The position numbers were made by a program, and so were the translations under genes. A stretch of DNA of 54,327 nucleotides. Source: Candidatus Poribacteria bacterium (GTDB lineage Bacteria; Poribacteria; WGA-4E; WGA-3G). The stretch lies in NCBI GenBank assembly GCA_022826805.1, contig JAJDUH010000033.1:1-54327 (forward strand), given 5' to 3'. Each line of letters begins with the position of its first letter. The first letter of the stretch is position 1. Under the pieces are notes generated by a model. That model made no database searches, was not told where the DNA came from, and saw only the letters and a program-made list of their open reading frames with translations. Positions 41,551 through 50,885 of this stretch are shown piece after piece.

Positions 41551-42123
41551 ATGTCCAACGAACTTGAATCCCAAAAGGAAATTCGCCGAATTCTACGGCT
41601 ATTGGAAACAACGGCACGCATCGTAGAAACTTCAACAATTACCGATCAGTTTTCAGGCGGCGAGGAGCGATGCGCCCGGCAATTCAACAACGCACTTAAT
41701 CGCCTGATCGAACTCGGTGCTGTCCCGACGGATCTGTTTGAACCTTTAGAAACAGATGCCGCTTTTGGTGATGTCTGCTTCGCATGCCACCAAGTCGCTG
41801 CATACCTCAGAGAGGGATGTGTTGATGATTTCGACTTCTCGCACATGAAGAAAACCATCGGCGACGAACTAAAAGATGTTGGTGAAGTTGTCCGCCAATC
41901 AATGCCCGATTTCCTCAAAGATATCTGGGGTGAGAGCGCGCGGGGAAATTCCGATATTAATGAACCCGAAACAGTTGAAGTTACCTCAGACGAAGAGGAC
42001 GACGTAGAATCGAACACGTCTGTCGAAAACCGGATTGCCAGACTTGAAGGTCAAATGGAAACAGTTGTAGAGATTCTCCAAGAGATCAGAACACAACAGC
42101 TCGACCAGAACAGAGAGGCTTAA
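41551..42123 (+). CDS. Protein of unknown function with C-terminal coiled coil
   Basis: 190 residues, not recognised. A helical N-terminal half (about 1-110, with QFNNALNRLIELGAV and VCFACHQVAAYLREG) is followed by an acidic linker (about 130-165, TSDEEDDVESN) and a C-terminal helix with heptad character (RIARLEGQMETVVEILQEI), probably a coiled coil. No signal peptide or membrane helix, so likely cytoplasmic. AAGGAG precedes the ATG by 8 bases. Preceded by the duplicated leader, and its 3' end is followed by a terminator. Confidence 0.6.
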   Translation: MSNELESQKEIRRILRLLETTARIVETSTITDQFSGGEERCARQFNNALNRLIELGAVPTDLFEPLETDAAFGDVCFACHQVAAYLREGCVDDFDFSHMKKTIGDELKDVGEVVRQSMPDFLKDIWGESARGNSDINEPETVEVTSDEEDDVESNTSVENRIARLEGQMETVVEILQEIRTQQLDQNREA

Positions 42124-42133
42124 ACTGCGCATT

Positions 42134-42163
42134 GTTGGGAAAAGCCACTAAGCTCTTCCCAAC
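42134..42163 (+). terminator. Terminator between convergent genes
   Basis: GTTGGGAA (42134-42141) pairs with TTCCCAAC (42156-42163), and an AGC/GCT pair extends it after one mismatch. It lies between two convergent genes and can serve either strand. Confidence 0.55.
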
Positions 42164-42184
42164 TTACTAAGAGGTTCCCTTGCA

Positions 42185-42212
42185 CTGACAACTGACAACC
42201 GATAACTGATAA
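42185..42212 (+). repeat. Heptanucleotide tandem repeat
   Basis: Four units, CTGACAA, CTGACAA, CCGATAA, CTGATAA, end 5 bases before the stop codon of the DUF6785-like gene (minus strand). Confidence 0.7.
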
Positions 42213-42217
42213 CCATT

Positions 42218-44125
42218 TTACCAATGTTTAAACGAATACATTCGTTGCCCAAGAAATAGCCCTAAGATTGCCCATATACTCCCCATCACGAATTCGCCGA
42301 GCATTGTCCCTAAAAAGAGCGGCAGTGTTCGGCGATACGCACCGATCCCACCGTGGCGAATCAGTATAGTTTTTAGCAACCACGCCAGAAATACAGGAAA
42401 CCAGAGTCTACCGAAGTTCCAATTTCCCGCAAGCGGATAAGCCAGCGGATGTAGCTGCCACCAAATAAACCGCAGTCGCATAAACAGCGTCGTCAGCGTC
42501 AGAGTGATACCGAAGCCAAAAAATCCCATGCGTCCCCAGTCTGTGTCGTTCGGAAGATTCAGCCAGCGTTGTAGGTCACTGAAAGCCTCCTGCCCGCGCC
42601 ATGTTCCCAAATTTCCGTGTATGTAACCGGCGTGAAGAAATGCAACAAACCCAATAGCCAGTCCGATAACCGTCGCACCCCACATCACCCAAAGAATTTG
42701 ACGCGAGTTAATTCCTCCTCTGTCGGCAAGTTTAAAACCTTCCAATTGGTTCGGCATCGGTTGCGAACGGTAATTGCGTGTGAACCCATAAAGAAAGGCG
42801 AAACCTGTCAGTGTTGGTGGACCAATCTTCCGAGAACCAACAAGTGAAGTAAGGAAGAGTCCAGGACCGGCGCGATAGAAATCCATCGTCGGGGTTCCGA
42901 GTTCGGCACGCATCCGGGTGAACGCTAAAACAAGTATGAACTGGATACTGAAAAACCCAAGGACGCCCCACCATGACATCCCTGCCTTCAGACAAAATCC
43001 AAACACGACTGCAATACCGAGCAAGAACCCAACAAACGCGCTCCGGTACCCCATCGGTTCATTTGTTGTATCAAGATTCGTTTTCAAACCTAAGATATTG
43101 CGTGCAACCTGCCAGAGATGCTTGTGTGTTATCCAGAGCGCAAAGAAACAGAGTCCAAAGTACGCACCCGTCGACTGCATGTCAATATGCGGGTAGCCCG
43201 GGGTCTGATTCATTCCTGTCATGGCACCAAAAACAAGTTGTGCTTTCCAGAAAAGGTAGAACAGCCAGCAAGAAAGTGACAAGTCCAACGGCATTAAGAA
43301 ACCAATTCCGATGGCATAGGGATTTAGATGGATAGGCGTTGAACCGATAGCACTCAGCGGTTTTTCTGTGAACAAGAGCCCGATGTCGTGACGGATAGGG
43401 AGACTCGGCACAAACGGATAGAGAAAACTAATTCCGTTGAGCAAGTCGACCCCACAGCCGATGGCGAAACCTATCCACAGTAATCGGTTTCGGTAAAATC
43501 CCGCGTCTTTCGTCATTTCATAAGGGAGCAGGATGATCGGATAGCTCAGCTTTTCGTGCTCAATCCACTGTTTACGAAGGATGACGCTGAGCATCATCAT
43601 AGAAAACGCCAGGGCTGAGAAGAACACAAGCCACACTAACACCGGCGTGAGCCATGCCTGAATGTGCTCCATCTGAAATAAATTTGAGGTGCCTTCATAG
43701 TAACCAGTTAAGGCACCCCGATCCATTACAGCAATCCAATCAGGAATATAGCGGAAGAAGAGCGTTTGCCATTCATTCTCCGGTGTAGCAAACCATGCAG
43801 CATGCCCCAAAACACACATTGTCGCCTGCAAAAGATCATGGCCACAAACAACACATGCCAGAGTTACCATGAGATACACCGTCAGCATCTCTGCTTGTGT
43901 GAGTTTCCATTTCGGGAGATAGCGTGTTAAGAATAGGTTGACGATTGCAACGAGGAAGAGCGTAAAAACGGCGTTGAAGAAAATCGCCATCGTGGTAGGA
44001 TACTGCGTCGTCCAGACTGTCTCCGTCTGAACAACGAGGTAAATATTGAGTGGGAGCGATAAGAGTCCCAACAAAATGGCTCGCCATGTAATATTTTCAG
44101 TTGGTATGGGTGGAGAAGTTTCCAT
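42218..44125 (-). CDS. DUF6785/DUF6784-like multi-pass membrane protein
   Basis: 635 residues with about 12-14 membrane helices. The pattern is known from large DUF6785/DUF6784 families of planctomycetes, Poribacteria and others (from memory), possibly distant relatives of oligopeptide transporters. Visible features: WRAILLGLLSLPLNIYLVVQ at the start, RKQWIEHEKLSYPIILLPYEM (about 187-207), and a Gly/Pro-rich loop ARMRAELGTPTMDF-like (TRMRAELGTPTMDF). No substrate-binding motif can be named. It starts one base after the Omp85 gene stop, so it is the last gene of that operon. Confidence 0.72.
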   Translation of the reverse strand: METSPPIPTENITWRAILLGLLSLPLNIYLVVQTETVWTTQYPTTMAIFFNAVFTLFLVAIVNLFLTRYLPKWKLTQAEMLTVYLMVTLACVVCGHDLLQATMCVLGHAAWFATPENEWQTLFFRYIPDWIAVMDRGALTGYYEGTSNLFQMEHIQAWLTPVLVWLVFFSALAFSMMMLSVILRKQWIEHEKLSYPIILLPYEMTKDAGFYRNRLLWIGFAIGCGVDLLNGISFLYPFVPSLPIRHDIGLLFTEKPLSAIGSTPIHLNPYAIGIGFLMPLDLSLSCWLFYLFWKAQLVFGAMTGMNQTPGYPHIDMQSTGAYFGLCFFALWITHKHLWQVARNILGLKTNLDTTNEPMGYRSAFVGFLLGIAVVFGFCLKAGMSWWGVLGFFSIQFILVLAFTRMRAELGTPTMDFYRAGPGLFLTSLVGSRKIGPPTLTGFAFLYGFTRNYRSQPMPNQLEGFKLADRGGINSRQILWVMWGATVIGLAIGFVAFLHAGYIHGNLGTWRGQEAFSDLQRWLNLPNDTDWGRMGFFGFGITLTLTTLFMRLRFIWWQLHPLAYPLAGNWNFGRLWFPVFLAWLLKTILIRHGGIGAYRRTLPLFLGTMLGEFVMGSIWAILGLFLGQRMYSFKHW

Positions 44126-46276
44126 TTAAAATGCGCGTTCCTGACCATAGAAAATTCGCGGTTTAAGCGATGGCGTGAAAGGCGGGTCCAGCGGGAAGGC
44201 AAATTCTATCCGAAGAATGCCTGTACCACTGAACTGAGAGAGGCTGCTACGCAATCCGAACCCCACGCTCCGTTTAGGTGCCGTCAAATCGAAACTGTTT
44301 TTTCCGTTCCAGATATATCCAATATCCGCAAACACAACGCCACTCAATATGAATCCAAGATGGACCCGCTGGTCAAGAAAAGGACGCGCCACGAACGTCG
44401 CAACCGAGGCAAGGGCTTCGTCTATTTTGTGGAAAAGTGTCCCACCAAATAGCGTTCGACTTTCGAGATTCAACAATATCATCTTTTCGCCGTTGAATTG
44501 TCTGTAATCATAACCTCGCAAACCGTTGAACGCTCCCAGAAGAACCTGACTGTGTCCGCTCCATCCAAACTGCATCTCTGATGTAAGCTGCGCAACAAAC
44601 GTCTGATGAAAGTCAAAGAGACCGTTCTCTCTATAACCCGCTTGAAGCGTATAGATGTCACCTGTATTGAAGACATCGGTATAAAACCAGGCTGTCTGTG
44701 CTTGGAGAACAGAGCGTTCGATGCGACTCGTCCAGTTTGTGCTAAGGGCTATTGTTGTAAGACTGAAGAACCGGTTGCCTCGCATCCATCCGGAGCCGAC
44801 AGCCAATTCTGCGTAAGTTTCCGTTCGGTCAGAGCCATATAAAGGCGAAGCATATCCCAGCGAGAGTGCGTATTGAGAACCGACCAGAAAATTTTCTTCT
44901 TGTCCCATCCGTTTGAGGAACCGCGCGTTATGATAGGCAGTTCGCTTCCTACCCAGTGTGAAGCCGACCCTTTTAATGTCGCGATCTTCCAACATCGCTC
45001 CCGATGCCCTGGATTTGTTGAGTAACACATATTTTGAACGTCGTGAGATTGCCCATAAACCTATGTAATTCTGTTGCGCTCTCTCTCCAAAATACCGTCG
45101 GACATTCGCACGAGCACCCTGTAGACTTTGCTCAAATCTATCGGTTTCAATCGCATTTTCATACCAAGCTATAGGATTAACCGATTCAGAAAAACTTACA
45201 CTCGCACTCCATCGACTTTTCAATGTATATTGAGGACGATCTAACAACACAAGCAGGGAATCCCCATCTCGTCTCTGGATATATTCACCATCAAAATTCC
45301 AGTGGGACGTGAAGAGTCGGGGATTGTTATACCTACCTCTCACAAGGCTCCGCGTTCTTTCACCGATCTCGCTGATCCTTTCATAGCGCCATAGTGTGCT
45401 TTGACCCGACCCGAACATGTTCGGATCTCGGAATTGTAGCATCCAATACCTTTTCTGGTTGTTCAGGTTTAAATCTGCACCAAGTGGGAATGATAGGAGT
45501 TCTTTGATAGTCACGTGAACGATAACTGCTTTCGATAGCTCATCCCACTGTGCGTCGATCTTTGCAGCACCAATATACGTCTTACGCCGGAGAATCTGTT
45601 CGCTTTCCTCTCTATCCGCTTCCGTATAGATATCGCCTTCCGCAAATAGGAGCTCGCGACGAATCACATCTTCTTTTGTCTGTATGTTTCCTGTTACAGT
45701 AATCTTTCCAATGGTCCCTTCATCAATCTCAATCCCGAGATAAATACCGTCTCTGAATTGTTTCACAGAAAGTTGCTCGTCGGCTATACGGGCAAACCGG
45801 TAACCGTTCTCCCGATAGAAACGTCTAATCGCTTCAAAATCCACTTTCAGAACAGTCTCGTCGTAAACGCTCCATATATCTGTCTGCATCAGCGCACGGA
45901 TTTGCTGATCCGAGAACGAATTGTTTCCACTGACTACAAGACTCCGGACGATGTTTGCTTCATCTTCTGAAGCCAATGTGTTATCTTGTAAAGCAGAGTG
46001 CGTTTCTGATGTGTTTGCCTCAGGAACTGCCGATGAAATTTCAACGTTTATGCCCATACTGAGGAAGACAAGCAAGCATAAAATACCAAATTTTGTCCAC
46101 ACGGACAAAATTTGTCTTTGCTTTACATTTTTTGCCCCCGGTGAATGCCCTAAGGCATTCATACCGTTGATTCGGAATGCCACACGCGCATTCTTGCTTC
46201 GCAGTGAGAATGATTTACGCGGCAAAATTTGTCTTTGCTTTACATTCGAGCGGACAATATACCAAAAGTCTGTCAT
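44126..46276 (-). CDS. Omp85/BamA-like outer membrane protein
   Basis: About 716 residues from the ATG at 46276, where start and the upstream gene's stop share ATGA (46273-46276). After an unusual N-terminus (about 1-65) made of repeat DNA, a signal helix ends SMGINVEIS (about 66-85). POTRA units follow (VRSLVVSGNNSFSDQQIRAL, GKITVTGNIQTKEDVIRREL), then the barrel (about 285-716) with FNGLRGYDYRQFN, the Omp85 RGY loop. It builds or exports outer-membrane proteins. The N-terminal repeat carries NVKQRQIL twice, 51 residues apart, from two copies of the same element. Downstream is the DUF6785 gene. Confidence 0.85.
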   Translation of the reverse strand: MTDFWYIVRSNVKQRQILPRKSFSLRSKNARVAFRINGMNALGHSPGAKNVKQRQILSVWTKFGILCLLVFLSMGINVEISSAVPEANTSETHSALQDNTLASEDEANIVRSLVVSGNNSFSDQQIRALMQTDIWSVYDETVLKVDFEAIRRFYRENGYRFARIADEQLSVKQFRDGIYLGIEIDEGTIGKITVTGNIQTKEDVIRRELLFAEGDIYTEADREESEQILRRKTYIGAAKIDAQWDELSKAVIVHVTIKELLSFPLGADLNLNNQKRYWMLQFRDPNMFGSGQSTLWRYERISEIGERTRSLVRGRYNNPRLFTSHWNFDGEYIQRRDGDSLLVLLDRPQYTLKSRWSASVSFSESVNPIAWYENAIETDRFEQSLQGARANVRRYFGERAQQNYIGLWAISRRSKYVLLNKSRASGAMLEDRDIKRVGFTLGRKRTAYHNARFLKRMGQEENFLVGSQYALSLGYASPLYGSDRTETYAELAVGSGWMRGNRFFSLTTIALSTNWTSRIERSVLQAQTAWFYTDVFNTGDIYTLQAGYRENGLFDFHQTFVAQLTSEMQFGWSGHSQVLLGAFNGLRGYDYRQFNGEKMILLNLESRTLFGGTLFHKIDEALASVATFVARPFLDQRVHLGFILSGVVFADIGYIWNGKNSFDLTAPKRSVGFGLRSSLSQFSGTGILRIEFAFPLDPPFTPSLKPRIFYGQERAF
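46087..46129 (+). repeat. Hairpin-plus-tail repeat, intact copy inside a gene
   Basis: CAAATTTTGTCC (46087-46098) and GGACAAAATTTG (46103-46114) form a 12-bp perfect stem with a 4-base loop. The tail GTCTTTGCTTTACATT follows (46114-46129). The opposite strand codes NVKQRQIL of the Omp85 N-terminus. Confidence 0.8.
46147..46168 (+). repeat. Palindrome inside the Omp85 N-terminus
   Basis: TGAATGCC and GGCATTCA (around 46150-46169) form an 8-bp stem with the 4-base loop CTAA. It lies between the two tail repeats. Confidence 0.45.
46221..46245 (+). repeat. Hairpin-plus-tail repeat, half copy inside a gene
   Basis: GGCAAAATTT and GTCTTTGCTTTACATT are present (46221-46245), but the left arm is missing. 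The opposite strand codes the second NVKQRQIL. Confidence 0.7.
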
Positions 46277-48522
46277 TGTCCTCCACCTACAGTCAGGGTA
46301 CTCTCGCGATTTGAAAGAAAACTTTCCAGCATCATAAGACAAACAGCTAAAATGAGCAATTCACCCCAGATTTCTCTACCGTGTCTTCTGAGTTCGTAAG
46401 GATCCGTCGCCACGGCTAACGCTTCAGTTTTCTCAGTTACTGTAGTTTGTGCACCGACTCGCGCCGCTGCCTGTTGGAACGGAATCTGTGCTAAATCAGC
46501 TTCGTTGGCATCAACATTGACCGCAAAAAAGTCGCGTTGAATTCCCCTTCGTGTTTGCACCTCAATTTGATAGATACCCGGACGTTCTGTGCCTTGGAAT
46601 CGCAGCGCACCATCTTCACCGATTGGTACTACCGTGTTCTGACTATTGATGGTCGACTGTTGGTTATCGGTGGATTGTCTGGCGGGTGCGGACGCTTTGT
46701 CCGCCACAAACTGCTCTGACTGACCGCTGACCGCCATTAAACCAATAGACGCTTTTCCACCAGCACTACGAGGATAATACGCCGTGTAGGTGTTCCCCAC
46801 ATGTCCTGACCATGTTAAAGAGTTGCTACTTGCCATCGCAGCGTACATTACACTCTGTTGGAGCATCGGGAGGAAATACGGATTGACAAGTAGGTCATTC
46901 GCAGTAACGGCAGCACCTTGTTGCGCCAGAAGTCCGCAATTATAGAGTAACACAGCACTTGTCCCGCGAATGCGTTCGACAAGGAAAGGAGTATTATCGG
47001 CGAAACGCGCAATGACTTCCGATTCAGGCATAGGTCGCAGCACCACACCGTTGTAAAATTGCGGGGCATATTGCACCGAGAAACCTTCGTTCGGGAAAAT
47101 ATCAAAAATAGGATGTAATTCCTGATAGGTCCCAATCTGTTCTGGTGGTGTCCAAGTCAACGTATTACCGACTTCGGCAGGCAGCCAAATGCTACTAAGT
47201 TCGTTGTAGCTTATTGGGTCACTGCGATTACTCACAAAAACAATTATACTTTTACCATGCCGGATAAATTCTTGAAGTTGCGCGCTTATCTGATTAGAGA
47301 TCTTTGGAACATCGGCGAGAATGATCACATCGTAGTCATCCAGTGGGAAGGTTTCAAATTCTGTCGGTGTGCATTGTGTCGGGAGAATCATTACGCCATC
47401 TGATTTTCCTTCATTTTCGGGTGTACTTTGCGAAACCGCGTCCATAGGAACGCTTGAGGGATTTACAAAATTATTTGGATTCAACGCCAACATTAGGTAT
47501 TCGGTCTGTTCTCCGACACATAACACGCGCACCTCACCAATGACATCCAAGGCGAAATAACGTCGATTGTCAATATTGAGCCGATCTTCTGTTAATGTGA
47601 GGTAACCTGTATGTGTGCCGGGCGTGGAAAAATTGTATGTTAAAATGGTCTTTAATGATTCGTCTGCTGCAGCAGAAAAGTTCACGGTTTTTTGTTTTTC
47701 TCCTCCAATAAACATGGTTAGCATATGCTGCGCCAAAGGTGCCGCGGAATGATTGGCGATTGTTACATTCATTTGGAGCAGTAAATTCACGCCTATTAGT
47801 TGGTTGGAGGGACGAATTTCTTCAATGCTTATGTTATGTGCTTCATTTTCGGTGACAGGAATCAGAGAAATACGAGCACTCGATCGGTTTGGAAGGCGAC
47901 TCCAGTTTTCCCATCCGTTTTGAGCGAAGTCTGAAATGAGGTAGAGTTCCTTGTTCAGTTGTACAGACTCAGCGAGGATTTCGTGGGCAAGTTCAAAGCT
48001 CGGTTGAACATTTGTGGTGCGATAAGAGACTTCCGCATTATGAATCGCCGTAATGATACTTTCAATGTCTGGGGTGAGTTGCCGAAAAACAGGCTTTGGA
48101 CTATCCGACATTAAAATAAATGCGGCACTATCGCCATGACGCAGGGTGTCAAGAATGTCGATTGCTAATGTTTTCGCTTTCTCAAACCTTATACCGTCAA
48201 CGTCTTGGTATGCCATACTATAAGAGTTATCTAAGACAATAACCAGATCGGTCTGCGTACGAACAGACGCGATGGGTAAGCCAAGCGTCAAGAACGGACG
48301 TGCCAAGGCAAGCGCAATCAGCGCAACGATTACCATCCGTAGCAGCAAAATGAGGAGTTGTCGGAGTTGGAAACGGCGGGCGTTTTCGCGATGTGCTGCC
48401 GTGAGGAACATGAGACTGCTAAAATCGATTGTCACAACACGGCGACGGTTCCAAAGATGGATAAGCAGTGGGATGCCAGCAGCGAGGAGACCGAAAAGAA
48501 AAAGTGGGTTGAGGAATGCCAA
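46273..48522 (-). CDS. BatA-like VWA membrane protein
   Basis: 749 residues, start TTG at 48522 with AAGGA about 11 bases before it. The first 60 residues (FLNPLFLFGLLAAGIPLLIHLWNRR and the following RQLLILLLRMVIVALIALALARPF) are the BatA N-terminal region, with two membrane helices. A VWA domain (about 90-240) has MIDAS VLDNSYSMAY. A large periplasmic part without clear domains follows, and a final membrane helix (about 715-735) is present. BatA proteins belong with MoxR and DUF58 genes in envelope stress systems. Those two are absent here, although a transglutaminase is just upstream. Stop and next start share ATGA. Confidence 0.82.
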   Translation of the reverse strand: MAFLNPLFLFGLLAAGIPLLIHLWNRRRVVTIDFSSLMFLTAAHRENARRFQLRQLLILLLRMVIVALIALALARPFLTLGLPIASVRTQTDLVIVLDNSYSMAYQDVDGIRFEKAKTLAIDILDTLRHGDSAAFILMSDSPKPVFRQLTPDIESIITAIHNAEVSYRTTNVQPSFELAHEILAESVQLNKELYLISDFAQNGWENWSRLPNRSSARISLIPVTENEAHNISIEEIRPSNQLIGVNLLLQMNVTIANHSAAPLAQHMLTMFIGGEKQKTVNFSAAADESLKTILTYNFSTPGTHTGYLTLTEDRLNIDNRRYFALDVIGEVRVLCVGEQTEYLMLALNPNNFVNPSSVPMDAVSQSTPENEGKSDGVMILPTQCTPTEFETFPLDDYDVIILADVPKISNQISAQLQEFIRHGKSIIVFVSNRSDPISYNELSSIWLPAEVGNTLTWTPPEQIGTYQELHPIFDIFPNEGFSVQYAPQFYNGVVLRPMPESEVIARFADNTPFLVERIRGTSAVLLYNCGLLAQQGAAVTANDLLVNPYFLPMLQQSVMYAAMASSNSLTWSGHVGNTYTAYYPRSAGGKASIGLMAVSGQSEQFVADKASAPARQSTDNQQSTINSQNTVVPIGEDGALRFQGTERPGIYQIEVQTRRGIQRDFFAVNVDANEADLAQIPFQQAAARVGAQTTVTEKTEALAVATDPYELRRHGREIWGELLILAVCLMMLESFLSNRESTLTVGGGQ

Positions 48523-48577
48523 TCGTTTTTTATCCTTGCACTAAGCGCGAAAAGGAGAAAAGTATTTTAGCGATATA

Positions 48578-50116
48578 TTATTCAATTAAGTCAATTTCAA
48601 GTTGGTTAAGGGTTCGATAAACACCTTCCGCAAATTCCATCATTGTATCTGATTCGAGAATGCTGCCCCCGAATTGAATATGGCTTGCATCAGCGATAAC
48701 CTGACCTAACGTTGGATCCATCTGGACCCATTTTCCTACGTAGATTTCGGGCCAGAAATGGTAGTAAAAGGCATCCTTTGCATATACAATGCCAGAGCAG
48801 ATGCGCGACGGAATACCAACCGCACGCGCCAAGGCAATAAACAGCACCGTATGTTCTGTACAATCTCCAGTCAGTGCCTCTAAGGTCTGTAACGAAGAAC
48901 CGAAGCCAGCGCTAATTTTTTTATCTGTGATGGATTTATAGACCCATTGGCATAATTTCTCTGCCGCCCGCCAAGAATTGACTTCACCGTCCAAAATTTC
49001 TTGGGCTTTTACTCGGATGTCAGGATGGGCGGCTTGAATATAAGCACTGGCAGCAAGGAAGGCACCCTCTGCGTTCTGGATAGGTAAATCAGGACAGTCT
49101 TCCGCAGCGACTGTTGGTCTCTGAATTAAGAGCCTACCCGACTGTGGAGAGCTTAATTCCAATTTTTGTTGAGGATTGGACATAATGGCTTCGGAAATGT
49201 TACCTGTGGTGAGATTCACATCTGCTACGAGACTCTCTACATTCGGTATAGGCGGTTTGCCAGCAGGTAGGATACGGGTCTTTAGGACTAAGTCAACTTC
49301 TTCAATACCGCCAAGGGCTGTTTCCTTATCTGTTTTCGTGGTTACCTGAGGCACGCCCATCACCAGTATTTCTGTTCGGTAGTTTATGCCGTTCGGAGAG
49401 ATCCACTGTTTAAAGGTCATACCACCCATCATATCCAGTGTTCCATCTAAAACGTAAACCTGCTTTTCCTCAGACTGATATGTTAAGGGTTCTTGTCCTA
49501 CCACCTCAATTTCTGTCTCCACTGGCTTCAATAGATCGTAATGAAATACATGAAAAGTCCGTTTATCACCTATTTTAAGTTCTTCTCGCGACAACAGAGA
49601 TTCTACACCTGTGGATTGGGAAATTATATCCAGTGGAACAGAGACTTCTGATTCAGTAATTTCATCATTGAGTGTTGTCTTAAGGTAGGCTATTCCATCT
49701 ACAATCCTCCCTTCTACCTGTTTTGCACCAGACATATTAGAGGTGTAGAGGAAGTGACGCAGCATTAAATCAGCATCAATATATTCGATAATCGTAATTT
49801 CAAGTGCTAAATCGGTTCCAAGAGCCTTAAGGTTCATAACCGTATCGCTCTTGTATCGAGTCATCTGTTCTCCATCATACTCGGTTTTATCAACAGACGT
49901 ATGCATATATCCAATCTTGGTATTCATCAAGGTGAGATTGTACCAGTGTCCGTGCGAATCTTGCGCCATATTCTCAAGTGTGCTATTTTCTTTGTTTTCA
50001 ATAATCTTACCGCGAACGGTTCCGCCACTATTTTCAACTTCAACCTCTTGCGCAAGAACAATGCTTGCGGAGATACCAACATAAGCAATTATTAACACTA
50101 AACTAAAACGAGTCAT
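48578..50116 (-). CDS. Transglutaminase-like exported protein
   Basis: 512 residues. A signal peptide (about 1-22, ends SIVLAQEVE) is followed by a long beta-rich region (about 40-330) of unknown fold and a transglutaminase-like domain (about 385-475). The triad is Cys about 417 in GDCTEHTVLF, His about 452 in YYHFWPE and Asp about 465 in VQMDPTL. Such domains act as proteases or peptide-linkage enzymes. First gene of the operon with the BatA-like and Omp85 genes (55-base gap to BatA), a combination also seen with MoxR-DUF58 sets. Predicted to be periplasmic. Confidence 0.85.
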   Translation of the reverse strand: MTRFSLVLIIAYVGISASIVLAQEVEVENSGGTVRGKIIENKENSTLENMAQDSHGHWYNLTLMNTKIGYMHTSVDKTEYDGEQMTRYKSDTVMNLKALGTDLALEITIIEYIDADLMLRHFLYTSNMSGAKQVEGRIVDGIAYLKTTLNDEITESEVSVPLDIISQSTGVESLLSREELKIGDKRTFHVFHYDLLKPVETEIEVVGQEPLTYQSEEKQVYVLDGTLDMMGGMTFKQWISPNGINYRTEILVMGVPQVTTKTDKETALGGIEEVDLVLKTRILPAGKPPIPNVESLVADVNLTTGNISEAIMSNPQQKLELSSPQSGRLLIQRPTVAAEDCPDLPIQNAEGAFLAASAYIQAAHPDIRVKAQEILDGEVNSWRAAEKLCQWVYKSITDKKISAGFGSSLQTLEALTGDCTEHTVLFIALARAVGIPSRICSGIVYAKDAFYYHFWPEIYVGKWVQMDPTLGQVIADASHIQFGGSILESDTMMEFAEGVYRTLNQLEIDLIE

Positions 50117-50145
50117 CTGTCCTATTTTTCCTTATCAGTTTCGTA

Positions 50146-50166
50146 GCGCAAACTGTTAGTTTGCGC
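50146..50166 (-). promoter_or_regulatory. Hairpin in the transglutaminase leader
   Basis: GCGCAAACT and AGTTTGCGC form a perfect 9-bp stem with a 3-base loop (50146-50166). It lies 30 bases before the ATG on the minus strand within the long leader. Could be regulatory or another repeat. Confidence 0.5.
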
Positions 50167-50216
50167 CCTGCCAGACACAATCTAACAGGAGAAACCCACA
50201 ACGTCCCAAACCTATG

Positions 50217-50230
50217 TAGAACTTACGTTA
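50217..50230 (+). repeat. 14-base repeat TAGAACTTACGTTA
   Basis: Lies in the 5' leader of the transglutaminase operon just after the promoter. Related to 28838-28851 and 39945-39957. Confidence 0.5.
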
Positions 50231-50242
50231 ACTACATTGTTA

Positions 50243-50271
50243 ATTATACTGATTCGGTCTGTCTATGTCAA
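50243..50271 (-). promoter_or_regulatory. Perfect consensus sigma70 promoter of the transglutaminase operon
   Basis: On the minus strand TTGACA (50266-50271) and TATAAT (50243-50248) are exactly 17 bases apart, all 12 key bases matching the consensus. The predicted start is near 50236, giving a leader of about 120 bases that holds the 14-base repeat and the 9-bp hairpin. Confidence 0.8.
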
Positions 50272-50300
50272 ATCTTTTGGTCTGCGAAATTTGGGGTTGC

Positions 50301-50885
50301 CTAATCGCCCACTATGCGGGTTGCCATCGCTACTGTATGGGTGTGACGCTGTTTAACTTTCTGGTAATTTCCGAAGATGGTTAAGAAGTTGCGTTTGATA
50401 AATTCTCGCAACCCGGAAATCGTTACAACGTAGAGACGTCCATTCGGTTTAAGGCGCTGCTTTGCATCCCTAAGGAAAATCTGTAGGAGTTCTTTACCGA
50501 CATTGGCGGGAAGATTGGAGGCAATTAGATCGAATTGCAGGTCAGGAAGATGGCTAAATCCGTTGCTTAGAACGATGTGACAGTTCGAGAGTTGATTCCG
50601 TTCCACGTTTTTACGGGCATAATCAACTGCCACAAAGTCTTTATCTACCATATAAACGGTTGTCGTTCGTATACTTTTAGCGATAGTGATGCCGATGGCA
50701 CCGTATCCGCACCCAAGATCAAGACAGGTATCACCCTCTTGGATGTTCAATTGTTCGATTAACAGGTTCGTTCCGGCGTCAATCGTTTTTGGTGAGAACA
50801 GTCCCCACGTTGCAGAGAAAACGAGGGGAATTCCTCGTAATGCTGCTCGAAACTCGACTTCTCGAGGCGGAACATCTACTGCCAT
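50301..50885 (-). CDS. Class I SAM methyltransferase (small-domain, RsmC-like)
   Basis: 194 residues. SAM-binding motif I is LDLGCGYGAIGITIAKS (about 57-73), followed by an acidic loop-2 (VYMVDKDFVAVDYAR) and the catalytic-like segment ASNLPANVG where RsmC/PrmC-like enzymes carry NPPF/Y. The change to NLPA leaves doubt about an amino-methylating activity. Members methylate 16S rRNA guanines, but the substrate here is not known. It overlaps the upstream dehydrogenase by 10 bases (50876-50885), so it is co-translated. Confidence 0.8.
   Translation of the reverse strand: MAVDVPPREVEFRAALRGIPLVFSATWGLFSPKTIDAGTNLLIEQLNIQEGDTCLDLGCGYGAIGITIAKSIRTTTVYMVDKDFVAVDYARKNVERNQLSNCHIVLSNGFSHLPDLQFDLIASNLPANVGKELLQIFLRDAKQRLKPNGRLYVVTISGLREFIKRNFLTIFGNYQKVKQRHTHTVAMATRIVGD

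Noticed and set aside
41249..41621. Two reverse frames in the 351-base gap and the following gene
   Set aside because: No ribosome site, low-complexity composition, and one overlaps a gene on the other strand.
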